Source: PLanc-01 sp034678485 (GTDB taxonomy: Bacteria > Planctomycetota > Phycisphaerae > Sedimentisphaerales > Anaerobacaceae). Taken from it: 64,000 nucleotides of DNA. The stretch is taken from positions 26,307 to 90,306 of the forward strand of contig JAXDBU010000113.1 in assembly GCA_034678485.1 (NCBI GenBank). The letters are read 5' to 3'. Positions 45,601 through 54,592 of the stretch are shown one piece after another. A program made the translations under genes and the position numbers. The notes beneath the pieces are model-generated. The model was not told where the DNA came from. It was given only the letters and a program-made list of their open reading frames with translations, and searched no databases. Every line of letters begins with the position of its first letter. Positions within the stretch are counted from its first letter, which is position 1.

Positions 45601-46199
45601 GACAGAATGTCGGCCAGACGAAGCAGATTCTGCTCGGTGCGTTCGAGCTTGCGGAGCGCCTCTTTCTTGTGAGCTTTGTACTTGCTGATGCCGGCTGCTT
45701 CTTCAAAAACGAGGCGACGGTCCTGCTTCGAGGCACTGACCAACTGATCGACCTGGCCTTGCTCGATGATCGAATAGGCTCGCGTGGCAACCCCGGTGTC
45801 CATGAACATCTCGCGAACATCCTTGAGCCGACACAGCTTGCCGTTGATGCGGTACTCGCAGTCACCGCTGCGATAGATCCTGCGCGAGATCTGGACCTGC
45901 TCGGTGTCGATGGGCAGTCGGCCGCTCGCAGCGCCCTGGGGGTTCGAGAGCACGAGCGTCACCTCGGCCGAGCCCAGAGGCTTACGGCTGCCGCTGCCGC
46001 CAAAAATCACATCGGCCATCTGATCGCTGCGGAGACTCTTGAGCTTCTGCTCGCCCAACACCCACTTGACCGCATCGACCACATTGCTCTTGCCACAACC
46101 ATTCGGTCCGACGATCCCGGTGATCGCCGCGTCGAACACAAACTCCGTTTTGTCTGCAAAACTCTTGAATCCGTCGAGTATGATCTTCTCAAGTCGCAT
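42615..46199 (-). CDS. smc: chromosome segregation protein SMC
   Basis: A 1194-residue SMC ATPase. N-terminal Walker A in IVGPNGCGKSNVVDAVKWVLGEQ (about residues 30-55), and a Q-loop region following. Two long coiled coils (about 170-500 and 680-1010) flank a hinge (about 510-660, with YIDGILAEKIGTEVQFAAAVEAALEGL and GGQYLGCDGVLRLG). At the C-terminus are the signature SLLSGGEKSMTAMALLFAVF and Walker B FLDEVDAALDEAN. With ScpA/ScpB (not in the window) it condenses and separates chromosomes. Confidence 0.97.
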   Translation of the reverse strand: MRLEKIILDGFKSFADKTEFVFDAAITGIVGPNGCGKSNVVDAVKWVLGEQKLKSLRSDQMADVIFGGSGSRKPLGSAEVTLVLSNPQGAASGRLPIDTEQVQISRRIYRSGDCEYRINGKLCRLKDVREMFMDTGVATRAYSIIEQGQVDQLVSASKQDRRLVFEEAAGISKYKAHKKEALRKLERTEQNLLRLADILSEVGKRLRSVKLQAGKARNYLEYTQRLKELQVNFSLVEYGKNKEQLDEKSSALRQDEERFSAAAAQEAGAEAEASRLGNEILDREHRLGETGNSLVAIQSRIDQRIQRIEFLRSRSAELEQRKGTASQEIERLRAQGETLKRDLDNHHKDLVGCDGIVTERNEAIAQIQKIAREVEIQLTSLQAELEDEKSGIIDIVRRTAQLHNEIQSLSNYRNNLSSQRERLAGRAQTAKTELEHLLTEKAQHNARFGDIAKVLEELERNLESKKVNIEETDRQISENAKRLAAAKEARSALTSELGVLTDMERRYEGLGNAVKNILKSQKDATTRLDYIDGILAEKIGTEVQFAAAVEAALEGLTDVLLVKDTGRLLQDSATLSSLEGRVHFRGLDQVAPFADDGDFSAYPFVKGRLVEFVRCEGRYARLTWSLLGKTLVVDSLEAVTGLPDRVRSGYSFVTLGGQYLGCDGVLRLGPLGRASGLISRRSRISQLEGAIASLNDEISQLDRQIQHSSQNKAHLEKLCKELRTAIYEASTEKMQVNSKLGVYERDIKRLKDEEPLIASEIDSLEAQIAQSVQREYDSKQRLTELEAVNNERKARIADLEERHSELRCQQQDRMQELTDLKVQLGQVLEQQKGLRQIIERLQGQMQASLRALAGVEEAIRVGAGQLLEAQRDILSCEAAVSELYVEKETAQQSNRLVQEQLESLVAEQKDKEETVRATRAHKTEVEHRINALRVELGQLQVRQQDLVDRVKDELQIDLAQTFETHTTGDVNWEQVKNEITELRGKIERLGNVNVDAIAEQDTLEERHNFLANQVQDLTESKDQLQQLITKLNKQSRERFVETFDQIRVNFQQIFRKLFGGGKADVVLEESDDVLDAGIEVIAKPPGKETRSISLLSGGEKSMTAMALLFAVFRTKPSPFCFLDEVDAALDEANNERFNMLLRDFGIESQFVVITHSKRTMSIAQMLFGVTMQQQGVSKRIAVRFDEYSSETAAA

Positions 46200-46292
46200 G
46201 GCCTACCTAATCATCCTGACAACCACGTGGACACCCATCCTTCGCACCACAGTCACGGCACGGCATGTCTTTTGTTATCGGCCTTACGTCGG

Positions 46293-47921
46293 TCATTTCT
46301 TCACAGGAAGACCGATTTTGGCAAGCGGCCCCGGCCAGAACTCCGCCGTGACGGCCCCCTTGGCGACCAGTTGCTCCAGAACCGCGATGACCTCCTCGTA
46401 CGAGGCTCCCATACCCAGCACTTGGCCCCCTGCTCCAGTGGCCGCTTCGCCCCCAAGGGTCCGCACGATCTCACTCACTTCGAACCCGGTCGCAACCGGT
46501 CCTATAACACCCGGACGAGTCGGATGCTTGCGCACGATGGAGACGCGGTTCTGCTCGGCGCGGGCATTCACCATGATGGACTGATCCGGAGATTCCACAA
46601 AGATGTTGTTACTACACTCCAGAGACGCTCCGAACAGCACGACCCGCGGGTCGCCACTGCGCGACACGAAGATCGCCTGGCGGTCCGTCTGAAGCACTCG
46701 TTCAAGATAGAAGCTGCGACCTACGAGTTCCCTGCTGACGGCAGGGTCGTCGAGCTGCCGCAGGTGCTCGTAAGCTGCCAGCACCACGGCCACATCTGTG
46801 TCGCGCAGCAATCGACAGGCCAAGGCCACGGCATCATTTCGTCTGGCAGAGACCATGATGGCATCGAGCGCCTCCCGTCGAAAGGGACACTGTGCATCGA
46901 CCGCCAACTCGCGCAGGGCGGCGAATCCCCGATCATCTTCCAGCGCCAGCATACACCGTCCGGCCCGCAGGCGGATCTCCGCGTCGGGCGCCGTCAGGAG
47001 CGGCACGAGCCTGCCTATGCACTCCTTCCCCACCGCCTCCAACGCGATCTCCGCGCCCTGCCTGTCGCCCGGGACAGTCAACTGATGCACCAGCGCGTCT
47101 GCTCTGGCCTTGACCAGTTCCTCCGTGATTTCGATGTAAGTCGCCGGAACCATGGCAAGGAAGCGTTCCTTGCGCCGACGGTAGCTGGGCGGGATCTGCA
47201 CCTCGATGTCCCGAGATGTGATCGCTCGGGCCACATCACGACCGTATCGTTCGCTCAAGCGATTGCGGATGACACCAGCGGTACGATAGTCGCCACGTCG
47301 CAGTCGCAGTACGGAGGTATAGTCATGAAGACACCGGCCGCCTCCCAGAATCGCTCCGCTCTTGAGATCGACGTCGTCGGCGCCGATCGGATTGATGAAA
47401 ACGGCGCCGCTGACTGTCGCCAGCGGCTTCGTGTGCGCGCCGAACGTCCCTTTGGCCACCAACTCGGCCCGGTTCAGCCACCCGCCGCGAATCGACGTCG
47501 CCTCAGAACCCGGGATCAGAGAGACCCGGACGTCGAAATGGTCGTCTGCGGACGGAGCCGCCGGGATCACACTCTCGAGTTGAACCACAGCCGTGTTTTT
47601 GCTGTCGAGCAAGGCGTCGAGATTCGCCTTCTCCGTGGGCAGTTGCGCCAGGATGTACTGCTTGAGGTAGGCTCGGATCTGCGGCGGACAATACCCCGAG
47701 CCCGTACCCCGCAAGCCGACCACGAGTCCAATTCCTTCGACCGCAATTGGCTCGGCCTTGGCCATCTGGGCGAGAGAGCCCACCGTGCTGCCCAGATTGA
47801 TCTGAGATGCCGAAGCAGCATCATCGGTTCGGCCGGCTCTTCGTTCGCTGTGGCAGCCGACCGCCGCCAGAGCCGTGATCAGTGCCGACCAGAACAGGAT
47901 CTTCCAACCAAGGTTTCTCAT
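46293..47921 (-). CDS. FlgI-like (P-ring domain) lipoprotein
   Basis: A 542-residue exported lipoprotein; the ATG at 47921 gives the signal LFWSALITALAAVGCHS with Cys at 23. The N-terminal half has the FlgI P-ring signature (IAVEGIGLVVGLRGTGSG...IRAYLKQYI), and a later segment (DYRTAGVIRNRLSERYG...EVQIPPSYRRRKERFLAMV) also resembles FlgI. The middle holds HEAT-like repeats (IALEAVGKECIGRLVPLLTAPDAEIRLRAGRCML). The C-terminus ends with a FlgI-like GASYEEVIAVLEQLVAKGAV. No other flagellar gene is in the window, so it may serve an envelope machine other than a classical flagellum. 93 bp downstream of it lies smc. Confidence 0.72.
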   Translation of the reverse strand: MRNLGWKILFWSALITALAAVGCHSERRAGRTDDAASASQINLGSTVGSLAQMAKAEPIAVEGIGLVVGLRGTGSGYCPPQIRAYLKQYILAQLPTEKANLDALLDSKNTAVVQLESVIPAAPSADDHFDVRVSLIPGSEATSIRGGWLNRAELVAKGTFGAHTKPLATVSGAVFINPIGADDVDLKSGAILGGGRCLHDYTSVLRLRRGDYRTAGVIRNRLSERYGRDVARAITSRDIEVQIPPSYRRRKERFLAMVPATYIEITEELVKARADALVHQLTVPGDRQGAEIALEAVGKECIGRLVPLLTAPDAEIRLRAGRCMLALEDDRGFAALRELAVDAQCPFRREALDAIMVSARRNDAVALACRLLRDTDVAVVLAAYEHLRQLDDPAVSRELVGRSFYLERVLQTDRQAIFVSRSGDPRVVLFGASLECSNNIFVESPDQSIMVNARAEQNRVSIVRKHPTRPGVIGPVATGFEVSEIVRTLGGEAATGAGGQVLGMGASYEEVIAVLEQLVAKGAVTAEFWPGPLAKIGLPVKK

Positions 47922-48040
47922 CGTAGGACACCGCCGTAAAGACAGGATACGAATCCGACACACGTACCCGAATCATACGCCCTTACCGGACTTTCGTCAA
48001 GATGGCGAGAAACGCGGACGAAGGCAAGGAGCAATACGTT

Positions 48041-48460
48041 CTATTCACCCACGATCTGGCAGACCACCCTGCGCGTGCGGGCCCGCGTATCGAAATCCAC
48101 CAGGATGATCTGCTGCCATGTGCCCAGGGTCGGCCGGCCGTCAACGAACGGCACACTCAGGGAAGGCCCCAGCAGAGAGGCTCGCACATGCGAGTGGCCA
48201 TTGTCGTCGTGCCAGGTGTTCTCATGTTCATAGAGCTCCCCTTCCGGGGCCACTCGCTCAAATGCCGCCTTCAGATCGTGGTTGGCCAGCCCCGGCTCGT
48301 ACTCGGTGGTAGTCAGTCCTGCCGTGGAACCCACGACAAACAGGGTTACGACGCCGACCCGGAGCCCCGAGCCGACAACCGCCGCAACGACGGGGTCCGT
48401 GATATTCACCACTTGGCTGTTGCCCCGGGTCGCGATCTGCAAGTGCTCTGTCTTGATCAT
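48041..48460 (-). CDS. YjbQ/UPF0047-family protein
   Basis: A 139-residue protein of the YjbQ family. Typical features are IKTEHLQIATRGNSQVVNITDPVV, GVVTLFVVGSTAGLTTTEYEPGL, ENTWHDDNGHSHVRASLLGPSLSVPFVDGRPTLGTWQQIILVDFD. The metal-binding triad is in WHDDNGHSHVRAS. Family members have weak thiamine phosphate synthase activity in some bacteria; the physiological role is unclear. A GTG 12 codons upstream is a less likely start. Confidence 0.9.
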   Translation of the reverse strand: MIKTEHLQIATRGNSQVVNITDPVVAAVVGSGLRVGVVTLFVVGSTAGLTTTEYEPGLANHDLKAAFERVAPEGELYEHENTWHDDNGHSHVRASLLGPSLSVPFVDGRPTLGTWQQIILVDFDTRARTRRVVCQIVGE

Positions 48461-48663
48461 TCCTGCACAACTCCTTGCCCTATGCATCTCCCGCACGGCG
48501 GAAGGCTACCGCAATCCGCCGGTCCACGCAAGCTCAGCCTGTCCAGATGATGCCGGGCGTCGCGTGATTTCGAAAGGACTTGATTCCCCGTCTTGCGAGG
48601 TGTAGGCTAATCCTTCACGAAGAGGCTGGGTCGGACCATGACTTTCTGGAAAGGGATTTGACG

Positions 48664-49371
48664 ATGAAACACAGAAGACACCTCGTGTCCGTGGCAGTTT
48701 GTGCAATCGCCCTCTTGATCGGCGGTTGCGGCAAGAAAGGCGGCGAGGAGAATCAGGCCCAGTCGACGGGTCAAGAAACGGGACAGACCGCTCCACAGAG
48801 CGGTCAGGCAACTGTGGCCCAATCTGGGACATCCGCCCAGTCTCCAGGTCTCGAGCTGTCCGCGGATGCAGCGAAGAACAAGGAAGTCCTGACCCAGTTG
48901 AACCAGGGCAAGGAGATCGCAGCAGTCACCGCGGACACCTTGAAAGGACTACTGCCGGAACCGCTGGCCGGGATGAAACGGACCAGCGCATCGGCGGAAC
49001 GCAGCCAGGTCATTGGCATGGACACGACCACAGCCGAGGGCGAATACGAGGGACAGGATGGCGCCACATTGGATCTGACAATCACCGACATCGGCAACAT
49101 GGCCGGCGCGCTGCGAACGAGCATGACCGCCTGGGCGTCGGTCACCTACGATCGCAAGACCGCGACCGGCTACGAGAAGACCGGCACCTACGGCGGCCAC
49201 AAAGGCGTGGAGGAGTACAACGACGAGGACAAGTACGGCGCGATCCGGGTCGTGGTGGCGGATCGGTTCCTCATCGAGCTGGAAGGCAACAACGTCACAA
49301 TGGACACCATGAAGAAGGCTCTCGACGAGGTTGACCTCAAGAAGCTGGCTGCTCTGGCATCGGGCTCGTGA
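48664..49371 (+). CDS. hypothetical lipoprotein
   Basis: A 235-residue protein with lipoprotein signal (VSVAVCAIALLIGGCGKK, Cys near 20). A Gln/Ser/Gly-rich linker follows (QSTGQETGQTAPQSGQATVAQSG), then a folded region of about 150 residues (LKGLLPEPLAGMKRTSASAE; DLTITDIGNMAGALRTSM; GYEKTGTYGGHKGVEEYND) and a C-terminal helix (MDTMKKALDEVDLKKLAAL). The G-x-K-G-x-E-E and EL-EG pattern resembles secreted proteins of Bacteroidetes and Planctomycetes, but I do not recognise a named family. It probably acts in the periplasm. Confidence 0.7.
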   Translation: MKHRRHLVSVAVCAIALLIGGCGKKGGEENQAQSTGQETGQTAPQSGQATVAQSGTSAQSPGLELSADAAKNKEVLTQLNQGKEIAAVTADTLKGLLPEPLAGMKRTSASAERSQVIGMDTTTAEGEYEGQDGATLDLTITDIGNMAGALRTSMTAWASVTYDRKTATGYEKTGTYGGHKGVEEYNDEDKYGAIRVVVADRFLIELEGNNVTMDTMKKALDEVDLKKLAALASGS

Positions 49372-49494
49372 CACGACGCCTCGGATGGTCGCGGGGTCGC
49401 GGGCAGAGGCCGCGTCCCTCCTGACGCAGGGGCGACAACCTCGGCAAGGCGCACCCCGCCGGGTCGGACAGGGCTCCTCGTTGGAAGACAAACC

Positions 49495-51741
49495 ATGAGA
49501 CGTACCAGACACACTTCCCTGATCCTGGGGTCGCTCCTTCTCGCCGCGTTGGGCTGTGAACGGCAGCCGGCGTCCGGCTTGCCACCGCTGCACGACGCCG
49601 CCAAGAGTGGAAACACCGCGCAGGTTCGGTCGCTCATCTCCCGGGGCGTCGATGTCAACCAGAAGGATCCCGGCGGCCGGACCCCGCTCGTCTGGGCGAT
49701 CGTCCAGGGCCGTACCGAGGTGGCGGAACTTCTGCTGGCCGCCGGAGCCGACGTCAACCTCAAAACGTCAAGCAACGAGATCCCGCTGCACGTCGCCACC
49801 GCACAGGGACGCATACAGATCATCCCCCTGCTTCTGGCCAAAGGTGCGAACGTCAACGCAAGAAACCTGGCCTCTGCGACGGCGCTGCATTTCGCAGCCG
49901 CAAGGACGAACAAGGCCGTGGTGAAGCTCCTTGTGGATGCGGGCGCCGAGATCGACGTGCGCGAGAAGTACGGCAACACCCCGCTGCACCACGCGGCCGC
50001 CCACGGGGACCCGGAGGCGGTGGATTATCTGATCGCCTGCGGCGCCGATGTCAACGCCCGTAACAGGGAGGGTCATACGCCCCTCTCGGGCGCCGTCGCC
50101 CAGGGACGGAACCGCGTCGTCGAACTGCTTTTGGACAAGGGCGCGGATATCGCCAAGATGGATCGCACCGGCGCGCAGACCTTGCTGTGCTATACGCTCG
50201 ACCGCGGTTACACCGCGATGGCAAAGACGCTGCTGGAACACGGCGCGGATCCCAATGCCCCCGGCGACTCAGGCTCGACGCCGCTGCACGTCGCGGCCCG
50301 CACCGGGAACACGGAGGCGGTCGAAATGCTCGTTGCCCGGGGCGCTCAGGTCAACTCACGAGACGAGCATCAGGCAACGCCCTTGCACGAGGCCATCGCC
50401 GGCGGGCATTACCATGATGTCGTCCGCACGCTGATCGAGCGGGGCGCCGACGTGAACGCCCCCAACGATGCCGGCTGGACCCCGCTGCACGAGGCCGCCG
50501 CCGGGGTGCGCCCCCGGGACATATTCACACCGGGGGATGCCCGTATCGTCGAGATGTTGCTCGCTCAGGGGGCCAACGTCAACGCAAGGAGCAACGATGG
50601 CAACACCCCGTTGCACCTGGCGGCGCCGCGCGGCGGCATTGAGGTGGTAGAACAGTTGGTCGCGGGCGGCGCCGATCTCGACGCGGCCAATCAGACCGGT
50701 GCGACCCCCTTGTTGGAGGCTTTCCAGTACTACCAGCAGGAGACGGCCGCCCTGCTGCTGTCGGCCGGCGCTCAGGGGATGGGTCAGAGCGTCACCGGTT
50801 CGACACCGCTTCACCACGCGATCCGGCTGGGTGACCAGGACCTCGTGAAGGTGTTGATCGCCCGAGGCGCCGACATCAACGCGAGCATCAAGACGGGACA
50901 ACGAGGCAGGCCCGACAGCGAGTGGCAGGGCCAGACCCCGCTGCAAATCGCGGCCGCCGGCGGACTGTACGAAATCGCGGAGATCCTCGTCGCCGCGGGC
51001 GCCAACGCGAACTGCACGGATGCCTATGGCACCAGGCCGCTTCACGAGGCCGCGAGCAGGGGCCGCCGGGAACTGCCCAAGGGGAGATTCAAAGACGTGG
51101 TCGGACTGCTCCTGGCCAATGGCGCCGATGCAAATGCCAGGGACGAAGACGGCCGGACGCCCCTCCACCACGCCGCGATCAACGGCGAGGAGGAAACGGT
51201 GGTCCTGCTGATCGCGGCGGGCGCGGACACCAACATCAAAAGCAACGTCGGCGCTACGCCTCTCCATGGTGCAGCATTGGAGGGACGCAGAGGCGTGGTT
51301 GAGCTGCTCATCAATGCTCGGGCCGACGTTCTCGTGAAGGACAACGACGGAGACGATCCCCTCCATGAGGCTGCCCGGCGGGGCCACAAGGACGTGGCAG
51401 AGTACCTCACCGCCCACGGCGCCGCGTCCGATGAGACCATCGAGTCTCTTCTCAAGACCGGCGCAGCCCCGCTGCACCACGCCGCCGCCGCAGGGGATAT
51501 CAAGCGGATCAGGACCCTTCTTGCCGAGGGCGCCAACGTCAATGCGAAGGATCGCGCCGATGCCAGGCCGCTCTACTATGCAGCGTTGAAGGGCCATAAG
51601 GAAGTGGTGGAACTGCTGGTGGCCCACGGCGCAACGGTCCGTGTAATGAATACACGACGCAACGAGACCGCGCAGGAGGCGGCGGCCCAAGCGGGCCATG
51701 CGGCGGTTGCCGCGTTCCTGGCGGCACAGCCGGCCAACTGA
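49495..51741 (+). CDS. large ankyrin-repeat lipoprotein
   Basis: 748 residues: a lipoprotein signal (LILGSLLLAALGCERQ, Cys at about 20) followed almost entirely by about 20 ankyrin repeats from residue 30 to the end (for example GNTPLHHAAAHGDPEAVDYLIACGADVNARNR; DGRTPLHHAAINGEEETVVLLIAAGADTNIK). Most repeats keep the TPLHxAA and GADVNA motifs. No enzymatic domain. It is probably a periplasmic binding scaffold. The many near-identical repeats make the locus prone to recombination and assembly error. Confidence 0.93.
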   Translation: MRRTRHTSLILGSLLLAALGCERQPASGLPPLHDAAKSGNTAQVRSLISRGVDVNQKDPGGRTPLVWAIVQGRTEVAELLLAAGADVNLKTSSNEIPLHVATAQGRIQIIPLLLAKGANVNARNLASATALHFAAARTNKAVVKLLVDAGAEIDVREKYGNTPLHHAAAHGDPEAVDYLIACGADVNARNREGHTPLSGAVAQGRNRVVELLLDKGADIAKMDRTGAQTLLCYTLDRGYTAMAKTLLEHGADPNAPGDSGSTPLHVAARTGNTEAVEMLVARGAQVNSRDEHQATPLHEAIAGGHYHDVVRTLIERGADVNAPNDAGWTPLHEAAAGVRPRDIFTPGDARIVEMLLAQGANVNARSNDGNTPLHLAAPRGGIEVVEQLVAGGADLDAANQTGATPLLEAFQYYQQETAALLLSAGAQGMGQSVTGSTPLHHAIRLGDQDLVKVLIARGADINASIKTGQRGRPDSEWQGQTPLQIAAAGGLYEIAEILVAAGANANCTDAYGTRPLHEAASRGRRELPKGRFKDVVGLLLANGADANARDEDGRTPLHHAAINGEEETVVLLIAAGADTNIKSNVGATPLHGAALEGRRGVVELLINARADVLVKDNDGDDPLHEAARRGHKDVAEYLTAHGAASDETIESLLKTGAAPLHHAAAAGDIKRIRTLLAEGANVNAKDRADARPLYYAALKGHKEVVELLVAHGATVRVMNTRRNETAQEAAAQAGHAAVAAFLAAQPAN

Positions 51742-51744
51742 CCG

Positions 51745-52359
51745 CTATGCCTGCAAGAGCTGCTCGAACCGACGGACCGATCTTCGTCGGTGGAACCGAA
51801 GGAGAAACAGCCTTCCCGCGAGGACGAGCACCATAGCAGCGAGGGCCGGGAAGACGATGATTACCATGATGTACGTCGCCCGGGTAATCCGCAACGACGA
51901 GGGCATGCGGCTGACGCCGTCAGATGTCGAGAGTCGGATGCTGCCACCGGCATTCACAAAGCCAGGGTCAGAGTATCTCCCCGCGTCCAGGCTCCAATGA
52001 TGAGCGGTTGCCCAACTCAGCTTCGGATCCCAGGCGCCAATCGGGCTGGCGGTCGCGTGTTCGGCGGCGTCTTCGACGACCTCGTTCAGAGAGGTGGTCG
52101 TCTCGCCAAGCGCGGAAACCCAGAGGTCAGGACGGATTTCCAATGCCGACCGCAGGACTCCCTCCGATTCGTCCAGGATGCGGAGGGTTTGTTCCGGCGC
52201 ATCCCGCAGCCACTCGTTCCATGGCCCCGGAGGACCGACCAAGCCGGGCTCAGTTTCGGCCAACCTCGTGTCTGTCCATGTCGAGACCGTGCTGACTGCT
52301 TGCGCCGCCCCTGCAAGCACCAACAGTAGGGCAATCCCTGTGAATCCATAAGCTCTCAT
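51745..52359 (-). CDS. hypothetical membrane protein
   Basis: A 204-residue protein starting at the ATG 52359; the in-frame stretch upstream is not coding-like. An N-terminal signal (TGIALLLVLAGAAQA), an extracytoplasmic domain of about 140 residues (LRDAPEQTLRILDESEGVLRSALEIRPDLWVSALGE; WDPKLSWATAHHWSLD) and one C-terminal transmembrane helix (YIMVIIVFPALAAMVLVLAGRLFLL) with a basic tail. No recognised family. Convergent with the ankyrin gene, with three bases between stops. Confidence 0.6.
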   Translation of the reverse strand: MRAYGFTGIALLLVLAGAAQAVSTVSTWTDTRLAETEPGLVGPPGPWNEWLRDAPEQTLRILDESEGVLRSALEIRPDLWVSALGETTTSLNEVVEDAAEHATASPIGAWDPKLSWATAHHWSLDAGRYSDPGFVNAGGSIRLSTSDGVSRMPSSLRITRATYIMVIIVFPALAAMVLVLAGRLFLLRFHRRRSVRRFEQLLQA

Positions 52360-52898
52360 GACATCGCCTCTGAATGCGACTCCCTTAGAACTGCTGCATC
52401 CAATCCGGACAGTCCGGCAGCGTTCCGGGTCCTCCTGCACCCGGCAAGCCTTGCGGGAAGGCATCGCACATCCTCCATGATGCGACTCAAGTCTATTTGA
52501 ATGTACCACAGTCACGGGATTCTGGCAAGCAAAAGATGGCTCATCCGGTTGTTGATGAATCCGTTCGGGCATGACAGCACACTCTGCGCCGGGACGCCGG
52601 TCTGCTGTGTCGTCGGCCAAGTCACCGCCGGCAGTCCGGCTGTCAACTTGGCGTCTAAGGGGCGGGATCAACACGCGAATTGGCACCCGCCGACCAGAGA
52701 CAGGCGGGAATCCACAAGCTCCCGGTTGGATTCTGAATGACTTTAACTCATTGCATTAGTTGGACTTATGAATTGCATGGCCGGATTGGACCGGTAAGAT
52801 CGGGCCGCTGGTATATCTTTTGCTCAAAAACCCGAATTATGCGTCAATTATCGAAATAAGACGTTTGAAGCCCATGCTGTTAAAGGAGGCACGCAACT
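52360..52898. other. 539-bp leader region before groEL1
   Basis: No gene recognised. I looked for a CIRCE element (TTAGCACTC-N9-GAGTGCTAA) and for a sigma-32 promoter and found neither. A ribosome site AAAGGAGG lies nine bases before the groEL1 ATG. The 150 bp upstream of the gene are AT-richer than the surroundings and probably hold its promoter, for example around TATATC at 52815. Confidence 0.4.
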
Positions 52899-54545
52899 AT
52901 GGCAGTGAAAGATTTGGCGTTTGAAGCTGAGGCAAGAGCCAAGCTGTTAGCCGGGGTGGAAAAGCTGGCAGCCGCGGTCAAGGCGACCCTCGGCCCTCGC
53001 GGTCGTAATGCCGTCATCGACAAGAGCTGGGGCAGTCCCACCGTGACCAAGGATGGCGTCACCGTCGCAGAAGAGATCGAGTTGACGGACAAGGCCGAGA
53101 ATATGGGGGCAAAGCTCGTAAAGCAAGCCGCCAGCAAGACTTCCAAGATCGCCGGCGATGGCACGACCACCGCGACGGTCCTGACCGAGGCACTGTACAA
53201 GGAATCCTGCAAGAACCTGACGGCCGGCGCGGACGCCATGGCGCTCAAGCGAGGCATGGAGCTGGCGGCCAAGGCTGTAGTCGACAGGCTGGTCTCGCTG
53301 GCCAAGCCGGTGGACATCGCCAAGACCGCCGACATCGTCAACGTTGCCTCCGTATCCGCCAACAACGACCGGGAGATCGGCAAGATCATGGCCGATGCCT
53401 TCCAGAAGGTTGGGAAGGACGGCGTTATCACCGTGGAGGAGAGCAAGAGCTTCGAGACACACGTCGAGTTCGTCGAGGGCATGCAGTTTGACCGCGGGTA
53501 CCTGTCGCCGCACTTCGTGACCGACCCCGACAAGATGGTCTGCGAGCTGGAGAAGCCGCTGATTCTCGTGCACGAGGAGAAGATCAGCACCGTCGCCAAG
53601 CTGATTCCGCTGCTGGAGAAGGTCGCTCAGGCAAAGCGGGCGTTGCTGATTATTGCGGAAGACATCGAGAGCGAGGTGCTCGCGACGCTGGTGGTCAACA
53701 AGCTCAAGGGGGTCCTGAGAATCGCGGCGGTCAAGGCCCCCGGCTACGGTGACCGTCGAAAGGCCATGCTCCAGGACATCGCGGTGCTGACGGGCGCCGA
53801 GCCCATCTTCAAAGACCTCGGCATCGACCTGGACAAGATCAACCTCTCGCAACTCGGCCAAGCCCGTAAGGTCACCATCGATGGGGACAACACAACGATC
53901 GTGGAAGGCGCGGGCAGCCAGGACGGCATCAACGGACGCATCAAGCAGATCCGCGACGAGATCGAGACCACCACGAGCGACTATGACCGCGAGAAGCTCC
54001 AGGAGCGCCTCGCGAAGCTGACCGGCGGCGTCGCGGAAGTGTGCGTCGGCGCCTCGACCGAAGCGGAGATGAAAGAGAAGAAGGCCCGCATCGAGGACGC
54101 TCTGCACGCGACCCGTGCGGCTATCGAGGAAGGCATTGTCCCGGGCGGCGGCGTGGCCCTGATCCGCTGCATCGATGCGGCCCAGGCCGTCAAACTGTCC
54201 GGCGACGAAAAGACCGGCGCCGAGATCCTGGCCAAGTCGCTGCGGGTCCCCTGCTATTGGATCGCCCAGAACGCCGGCGCCACGGCTCATCTGGTCGTCA
54301 ACAAGGTCTATGAGGGCAAAGGCTCCTTCGGCTACAACGCGGGCACCGACAAGTTCGAGGACCTGGTCGAAGCCGGCGTGATCGACCCCGCCAAGGTCGT
54401 TCGGACCGCCCTGCAAAACGCCGTGAGCATTGCCGGCCTGCTGCTGACCACCGACTGCGTCGTGACCGAGAAGCCCAAGAAGAAGGAAGAAATGCCTCCT
54501 GGCGGCCCCGGCGGCCCCGGCATGGATGATATGGACATGATGTAA
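52899..54545 (+). CDS. groEL: 60-kDa chaperonin GroEL, paralogue 1
   Basis: A 548-residue chaperonin. ATP-binding elements KATLGPRGRNAVIDKSWGSPTVTKDGVTVA and GDGTTTATVLTEAL, apical domain with VEGMQFDRGYLSPHFVTDPDKM and intermediate domain VPGGGVALIRC. The C-terminal tail is Gly/Met-rich (PPGGPGGPGMDDMDMM), like the tail of classical folding chaperonins. It differs from the second copy and has no groES directly before it. It probably forms a 14-mer with the GroES encoded 1.5 kb downstream. Confidence 0.96.
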   Translation: MAVKDLAFEAEARAKLLAGVEKLAAAVKATLGPRGRNAVIDKSWGSPTVTKDGVTVAEEIELTDKAENMGAKLVKQAASKTSKIAGDGTTTATVLTEALYKESCKNLTAGADAMALKRGMELAAKAVVDRLVSLAKPVDIAKTADIVNVASVSANNDREIGKIMADAFQKVGKDGVITVEESKSFETHVEFVEGMQFDRGYLSPHFVTDPDKMVCELEKPLILVHEEKISTVAKLIPLLEKVAQAKRALLIIAEDIESEVLATLVVNKLKGVLRIAAVKAPGYGDRRKAMLQDIAVLTGAEPIFKDLGIDLDKINLSQLGQARKVTIDGDNTTIVEGAGSQDGINGRIKQIRDEIETTTSDYDREKLQERLAKLTGGVAEVCVGASTEAEMKEKKARIEDALHATRAAIEEGIVPGGGVALIRCIDAAQAVKLSGDEKTGAEILAKSLRVPCYWIAQNAGATAHLVVNKVYEGKGSFGYNAGTDKFEDLVEAGVIDPAKVVRTALQNAVSIAGLLLTTDCVVTEKPKKKEEMPPGGPGGPGMDDMDMM

Positions 54546-54592
54546 TGTCCCCGGAGTGTCTCGGTAGAATATCGCATGCAGTGGGAGTCGTT

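Noticed and set aside
52360..52898. CIRCE/HrcA operator before groEL1
   Set aside because: No TTAGCACTC-N9-GAGTGCTAA or close variant seen.
52947..54416. 489-codon open frame on - opposite groEL1
   Set aside because: Shadow of a highly conserved chaperonin; no family similarity.
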